From: Micromonospora purpureochromogenes
Lineage (GTDB): Bacteria > Actinomycetota > Actinomycetes > Mycobacteriales > Micromonosporaceae
Assembly: GCF_900091515.1 (NCBI RefSeq)
Contig: NZ_LT607410.1
Span: 5,394,001-5,458,000, forward strand
Length of the DNA stretch: 64,000 nt
Direction of reading: 5' to 3'
Shown here: positions 60,513 to 64,000 of the stretch, piece after piece
How positions within the stretch are numbered: position 1 is the first letter of the stretch
How the letters are laid out: every line of letters begins with the position of its first letter
Program-made: the position numbers and the translations under genes
Notes under the pieces: model-generated
Databases searched by the model: none
The model's input: only the letters and a program-made list of their open reading frames with translations
What the model was told of the DNA's origin: nothing

Positions 60513-61706
60513 GTGGCTTCAGTCCGCCGCCGCGGCACGACGGCCACCGCACTGCTCACCTTGGTGCTGGCCGCGACCGCCTGCGGCCCGGTCGCCGACC
60601 GGGGGGCCCGCGAGCTGCGGGTCGGCTACGACAGCCTGGACGGCACGCTGCCGGTCTGGCCGCCGCGCGGCTCGCTCGCCGGGGACGCCGCCGCGACGCG
60701 GGCGGTCACCGAGGCGGTACGCGCCTGGCGGTCGCCGATCGACGACCGCGCCCACCTGCCCTCCTCCGGCATCCTCTTCTCCGGCGAGGTCGACGGCACC
60801 CGGCTGGCCCTGGTCGCCGCCGACGTGCCCGGCGAGGGCGCGTCCTGGCTGCTCCAGCTCACCGGCGACGGCGGCCGGTACACGGTGACCCGGGCCAGCG
60901 AGTACTCCGACCCCGGCTACCTCGCCTACGCCGACGTCCTGCCGGTGCAGCTGGCCGACGGCCGGCGCTATCTCGCCTCCGGACGGGTGGAGCGCCTGCT
61001 CGGGCCGGACGGCCGGGCGCTGGTGCTCTCCGACGGGCTGAGCCGCCGGGTGCGCGTGCCGGCCTGCGCGGCCGTGCCGGTCACCGCGACGCTGCGGGCC
61101 ACCGAGTCGCTGCCGCGCGGTCGCGCCGCCGAGCGCCTGCTCGACCTCGGCACCGCCACCGCCGAGCCGCGCTACCCGCTGGTCCGGGACGAGACCGGCT
61201 CCGGCCGCCGGGCCCTGGACGGGCTGGACACCTGCGTGCTCGCCGACGAGCGGGGCCCGTTCGGCAGCGTCCCGCGCCGCATCGGCGACCGGGACGCACC
61301 CCGCTCGGCCCCGGAGTCGTGGCCGATGGAGAAGGTGAGCGTCCGGGCGATCGGCGAGATGGCGCTGGGCGGCGGTGACCCGGGCGACCTGGAGCAGCTC
61401 ACCTGGGAGACGGACGCCGGCACGATGACCGCGGTGGTCTACCGGCCCGCCGACGGCGGCACCCCGGTGGTCTCCCCGGCGGACCGGTCCAACCCCCTGC
61501 AGACGTACGTGCTGCCGGTGCCCGGGCAGCCGTTGGTGGTGCTGACCTGGCGGGGCACCCGCGACGCCTCGCTGTCGGTGCCGCCGGGCACGCCCCGGCT
61601 GGTGGACCGCCCCGGCCTGACCGTGGTGCCGATGCCGGCGGCGAGGCAGACCTTCAGCCTGGCCGGCGCGGAGAAGACCTACTACCGCTCCGTCGGCGGC
61701 CGCTGA
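60513..61706 (+). CDS. Lipoprotein of unknown function
   Basis: 397 residues from GTG 60513 (GGGAGG upstream). Signal peptide and lipobox LAATAC (Cys near 24). The mature part has no domain I recognise: a first half with SGILFSGEVDGTRLALVAAD and LSDGLSRRVRVPACAA, a second with a lone Cys (DTCVLAD) that may pair with the first, and a beta-rich end (PLVVLTWRGTRDASLSVPP). Actinobacterial lipoproteins of this size beside membrane glycosyltransferases are common; the role is unknown. Confidence 0.7.
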   Translation: MASVRRRGTTATALLTLVLAATACGPVADRGARELRVGYDSLDGTLPVWPPRGSLAGDAAATRAVTEAVRAWRSPIDDRAHLPSSGILFSGEVDGTRLALVAADVPGEGASWLLQLTGDGGRYTVTRASEYSDPGYLAYADVLPVQLADGRRYLASGRVERLLGPDGRALVLSDGLSRRVRVPACAAVPVTATLRATESLPRGRAAERLLDLGTATAEPRYPLVRDETGSGRRALDGLDTCVLADERGPFGSVPRRIGDRDAPRSAPESWPMEKVSVRAIGEMALGGGDPGDLEQLTWETDAGTMTAVVYRPADGGTPVVSPADRSNPLQTYVLPVPGQPLVVLTWRGTRDASLSVPPGTPRLVDRPGLTVVPMPAARQTFSLAGAEKTYYRSVGGR

Positions 61707-61779
61707 CCCACTGGGGTGCGCCTCTCTGCAAGCACCCCAAGGCGGGGGCCGTCGATAAGCAGGGGGACGCCCACCTCCT

Positions 61780-61862
61780 GTGGAGCTGATGTCGTCAACG
61801 ACTCAGCGCCGAGCCTGCCCAGGCGCCGGGCGTCGCCGATTCGTCCACGACATCAGCTCGAC
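61780..61862. repeat. Dispersed inverted repeat, family 2, copy B
   Basis: Arms 61780-61806 and 61838-61862 share GAGCTGATGTCGT-ACGA-TC. The core matches copy A at 18905-19058. It lies between convergent genes (lipoprotein and dxs). Confidence 0.8.
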
Positions 61863-61915
61863 AGGAAGCCGGAGGGACCCTGCCGGCTCCCCGGCTCCCG
61901 CCGCTACCGGGACGC

Positions 61916-61954
61916 GCCGACGGGCGGCCCCGGGCACCGGGACCGCCCGTCGGC
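61916..61954. terminator. Terminator hairpin downstream of dxs
   Basis: GCCGACGGGCGG...CCCGG pairs with CCGGG...CCGCCCGTCGGC with one bulge, 13 bp past the dxs stop. Confidence 0.7.
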
Positions 61955-61966
61955 GAGGTCCTGTCC

Positions 61967-63916
61967 TCAGTTGGGGCTGGCCTCGCTGGCCCGCAGCCGG
62001 ACCGGCTCGACCGGCTCCGCGTCCAGGCCCGAGATCCAGCCGATGACGTTGCGCGCCACGTCCTGCGCGGTGAGCCCCAGGTCGCTGAGGATCTGCGCGC
62101 GGGTGCCGTGCGGGTGCCAGCCGGCCGGCACGCCGAGGTCGCGCAGCGGCACCCGGACGTCGGCGTCCCGCATCGACTGGGCGAGCGCGTCGCCGACGCC
62201 GCCGACCCGGACGCCGTCCTCGACGGTGACCACGAGCCGGTGCCCGGCGGCCAGCTCGACCAGCTCGGCCGGGACCGGGCGGACCCAGCGCGGGTCGACC
62301 ACGGTCACGCCGTAGCCCTGCTCGGCGAGGCGGGCGGCGACCTCCATGCCCAGCTGACCGAAGGAGCCGACCGCGACCAGCAGCACGTCGGTACGCGCCG
62401 ACTCGGCCAGCACGTCGACGGTGCCGATCCGGCGTACGGCCGGCAGGTCGGCGGCGACGGTGCCGGTCGGGAAGCGGACGATGGTCGGGCCGTCGTCGAC
62501 GGCGACGGCCTCCCGCAGCTCCTCGCGGAGGCTGGCGGAGTCGCGGGGCGCGGCGATGCGCAGGCCGGGCACCACGCCGAAGACCGACATGTCCCAGATG
62601 CCGTAGTGGCTCGGCCCGTCCGGCCCGGTGATGCCGGCCCGGTCGAGCACGAAGGTCACCGGCAGCTTGTGCATGGCCACGTCCAGCAGGACTTGGTCGA
62701 AGGCGCGGTTGAGGAAGGTCGCGTAGACCGCCACCACCGGGTGCAGGCCGCCCATCGCCAGGCCGGCGGCCGAGGTGGCGGCGTGCTGCTCAGCGATGCC
62801 GACGTCGTACACCCGCTCGGGGTGCTTGCGGGCCAGGGTGGCGATGCCGGTGGGCTCGGCCATGGCGGCGGTGATGCCGACCACGTCGGGGCGCTCGTCG
62901 GCGATGGCCACCAGCTCGTCGGCGAAGACCTGGGTCCACTTCACCGAGGGGGCGGCGAGCAGCTTGCCGGTCTCGGCGTCGAAGGCGCTCGGGCCGTGCA
63001 GGCAGTCCGCCTCGTCCTCCTCGGCGGGGCGGTAGCCGTAGCCCTTGCGGGTGACCGCGTGCACGATCACCGGGCCGCCGAAGTTCTTCGCGGCGCGCAG
63101 CGACGACTCGACGGCGGCGATGTCGTGCCCGTCGACCGGGCCGACGTACTTGATGCCGAGGTCCTCGAACATCGCCTGCGGGGCCACCGCGTCCTTGATG
63201 CCCTTCTTGACCGCGTGCAGCACCTCGTACATCGGCTTGCCGACCAGCGGCGTGGAGCCGAGGGCGTCCTTGACGGTGTCGAGGACCTTCTCGTAGCCGG
63301 GGTTGAGCCGCAGCGAGGAGAGGTGGTCGGCGAGGCCGCCGATGGTCGGCGAGTACGACCGGCCGTTGTCGTTGACCACGATGACGAGGGGGTTGCCGGC
63401 GGTGGCGATGTTGTTCAGCGCCTCCCAGCACATGCCGCCGGTGAGCGCGCCGTCACCGACGACAGCGACCACGCTGCGCTGCTCGCCGCGCAGGGCGTAC
63501 GCCTTGGCCAGCCCGTCGGCGTACGACAGGGCGGTGGAGGCGTGCGAGTTCTCGATCAGGTCGTGCTCGCTCTCGGCCCGGCTGGGGTAGCCGGAGAGCC
63601 CACCGCGCTGGCGCAGCTTGTCGAAGCCGTCCTGCCGCCCGGTGAGGATCTTGTGCACGTACGACTGGTGGCCGGTGTCGAACAGGAGCCGGTCGCGGGG
63701 AGAGTCGAAAACCCGGTGCATCGCCAGGGTGAGCTCCACCACGCCCAGGTTGGGGCCGACGTGCCCGCCGGTGCGGGAGACCTTGGCGATCAGGAAGTCA
63801 CGGATCTCGGCGGCGAGGATGTCCAGCTGCTCGGCGGTCATCCGCTTGACGTCCTGCGGACCGCGGACGGCGCCCAGCAGCCGACCGTGGTTGGCCGTGC
63901 CCTCTTCAACACTCAT
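61967..63916 (-). CDS. dxs: 1-deoxy-D-xylulose-5-phosphate synthase
   Basis: 649 residues. Thiamine-diphosphate motif [17 protein letters not shown]...[16 protein letters not shown] and [19 protein letters not shown] near the start. The transketolase half has [17 protein letters not shown] (catalytic Glu) and [20 protein letters not shown]. First committed enzyme of the MEP isoprenoid pathway. ATG at 63916 (complement). Confidence 0.97.
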   Translation of the reverse strand: MSVEEGTANHGRLLGAVRGPQDVKRMTAEQLDILAAEIRDFLIAKVSRTGGHVGPNLGVVELTLAMHRVFDSPRDRLLFDTGHQSYVHKILTGRQDGFDKLRQRGGLSGYPSRAESEHDLIENSHASTALSYADGLAKAYALRGEQRSVVAVVGDGALTGGMCWEALNNIATAGNPLVIVVNDNGRSYSPTIGGLADHLSSLRLNPGYEKVLDTVKDALGSTPLVGKPMYEVLHAVKKGIKDAVAPQAMFEDLGIKYVGPVDGHDIAAVESSLRAAKNFGGPVIVHAVTRKGYGYRPAEEDEADCLHGPSAFDAETGKLLAAPSVKWTQVFADELVAIADERPDVVGITAAMAEPTGIATLARKHPERVYDVGIAEQHAATSAAGLAMGGLHPVVAVYATFLNRAFDQVLLDVAMHKLPVTFVLDRAGITGPDGPSHYGIWDMSVFGVVPGLRIAAPRDSASLREELREAVAVDDGPTIVRFPTGTVAADLPAVRRIGTVDVLAESARTDVLLVAVGSFGQLGMEVAARLAEQGYGVTVVDPRWVRPVPAELVELAAGHRLVVTVEDGVRVGGVGDALAQSMRDADVRVPLRDLGVPAGWHPHGTRAQILSDLGLTAQDVARNVIGWISGLDAEPVEPVRLRASEASPN

Positions 63917-63924
63917 GAGCGAAG

Positions 63925-63930
63925 AGTCTA
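63925..63930 (-). promoter_or_regulatory. -10 box TAGACT of dxs
   Basis: On the complement, TAGACT is followed by 8 nt and the dxs ATG, with no Shine-Dalgarno sequence: a leaderless or near-leaderless transcript. Nothing else is visible up to the window end. Confidence 0.55.
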
Positions 63931-64000
63931 TCGGCCGCCCGCCGCACCGCAGCTCGGCCGTGGATCATCCCAGCTGGTTCCCAGGTTCAGGGCACGACGA

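Noticed and set aside
1..64000. tRNA, rRNA or riboswitch genes
   Set aside because: Read by eye on both strands, I found no cloverleaf T-loop/acceptor pairing, rRNA sequence or known riboswitch core; a tRNAscan/Rfam search would be decisive.

Overview
The window is a very GC-rich actinobacterial chromosome segment with strong GC3 bias, many GTG starts, TGATG/GTGA stop-start overlaps and TANNNT -10 boxes sitting about 6 nt before start codons. Gene content fits Micromonosporaceae (Micromonospora or a close relative): a coproporphyrin-dependent heme operon next to DUF3000, RNase D, fadA and fadB; AA10 polysaccharide monooxygenases; FtsX-type ABC exporters; LigC and LigD-polymerase modules. The genus is inferred from memory of gene order and was not tested by search. 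I see no tRNA, rRNA or CRISPR array.

Region 1 (1-9.2 kb) is a DNA-end-processing operon: HerA-like ATPase, SbcD (Mre11-like), SbcC (Rad50-like), a NurA-like nuclease and a spermidine-synthase-like methyltransferase. A 1.56-kb TnpB-only transposon sits exactly at the sbcD/sbcC junction. It is flanked by an 8-bp repeat and arranged so that both reading frames and the TGATG coupling survive. A 59-bp tandem repeat carries the ribosome-binding site of the NurA-like gene.

Region 2 (9.2-19.2 kb) holds an ECF sigma/anti-sigma pair, a secreted-repeat lipoprotein, an AlkA-type glycosylase, DUF1990, GNAT and SRPBCC genes, LigC ligase, a secreted tripeptidyl-peptidase-like hydrolase and a K+ channel. 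Dispersed hairpin families lie between genes.

Region 3 (19.2-30.3 kb) holds a four-gene ABC exporter operon, one ATPase of which carries a C-terminal AbrB-like domain. Next come an L7/L12-CTD membrane protein, tandem 62-residue AlpA-like HTH genes with a divergent partner, DinB, the LigD polymerase domain and msrB.

Region 4 (30.3-34.3 kb) is a carbohydrate cluster: two AA10 LPMOs (one with CBM5/12, one with CBM2), DUF305, a CBM48 mini-protein, a zinc-ribbon protein and a GNAT.

Region 5 (34.4-38.7 kb) is the most system-like unit. Its three genes encode a Trypco1-like small protein, a membrane protein combining an intracellular trypsin-like domain with an extracellular binding-protein/vWA portion, and a membrane-tethered family-1 solute-binding protein. 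It looks like an envelope-sensing or conflict module.

Region 6 (38.8-47.7 kb) is the housekeeping hemE-cgoX-hemQ operon, DUF3000, RNase D and fadA-fadB. Region 7 (47.9-61.9 kb) is a lineage-variable insert: tandem proline-rich membrane paralogs, VOC protein, AEC transporter, two-component system, C39 peptidase, PQQ propeller with a 20-codon relic of a paralog, two convergent paralogous GT-C-like membrane proteins and a lipoprotein. Region 8 (62-64 kb) is dxs with its promoter.
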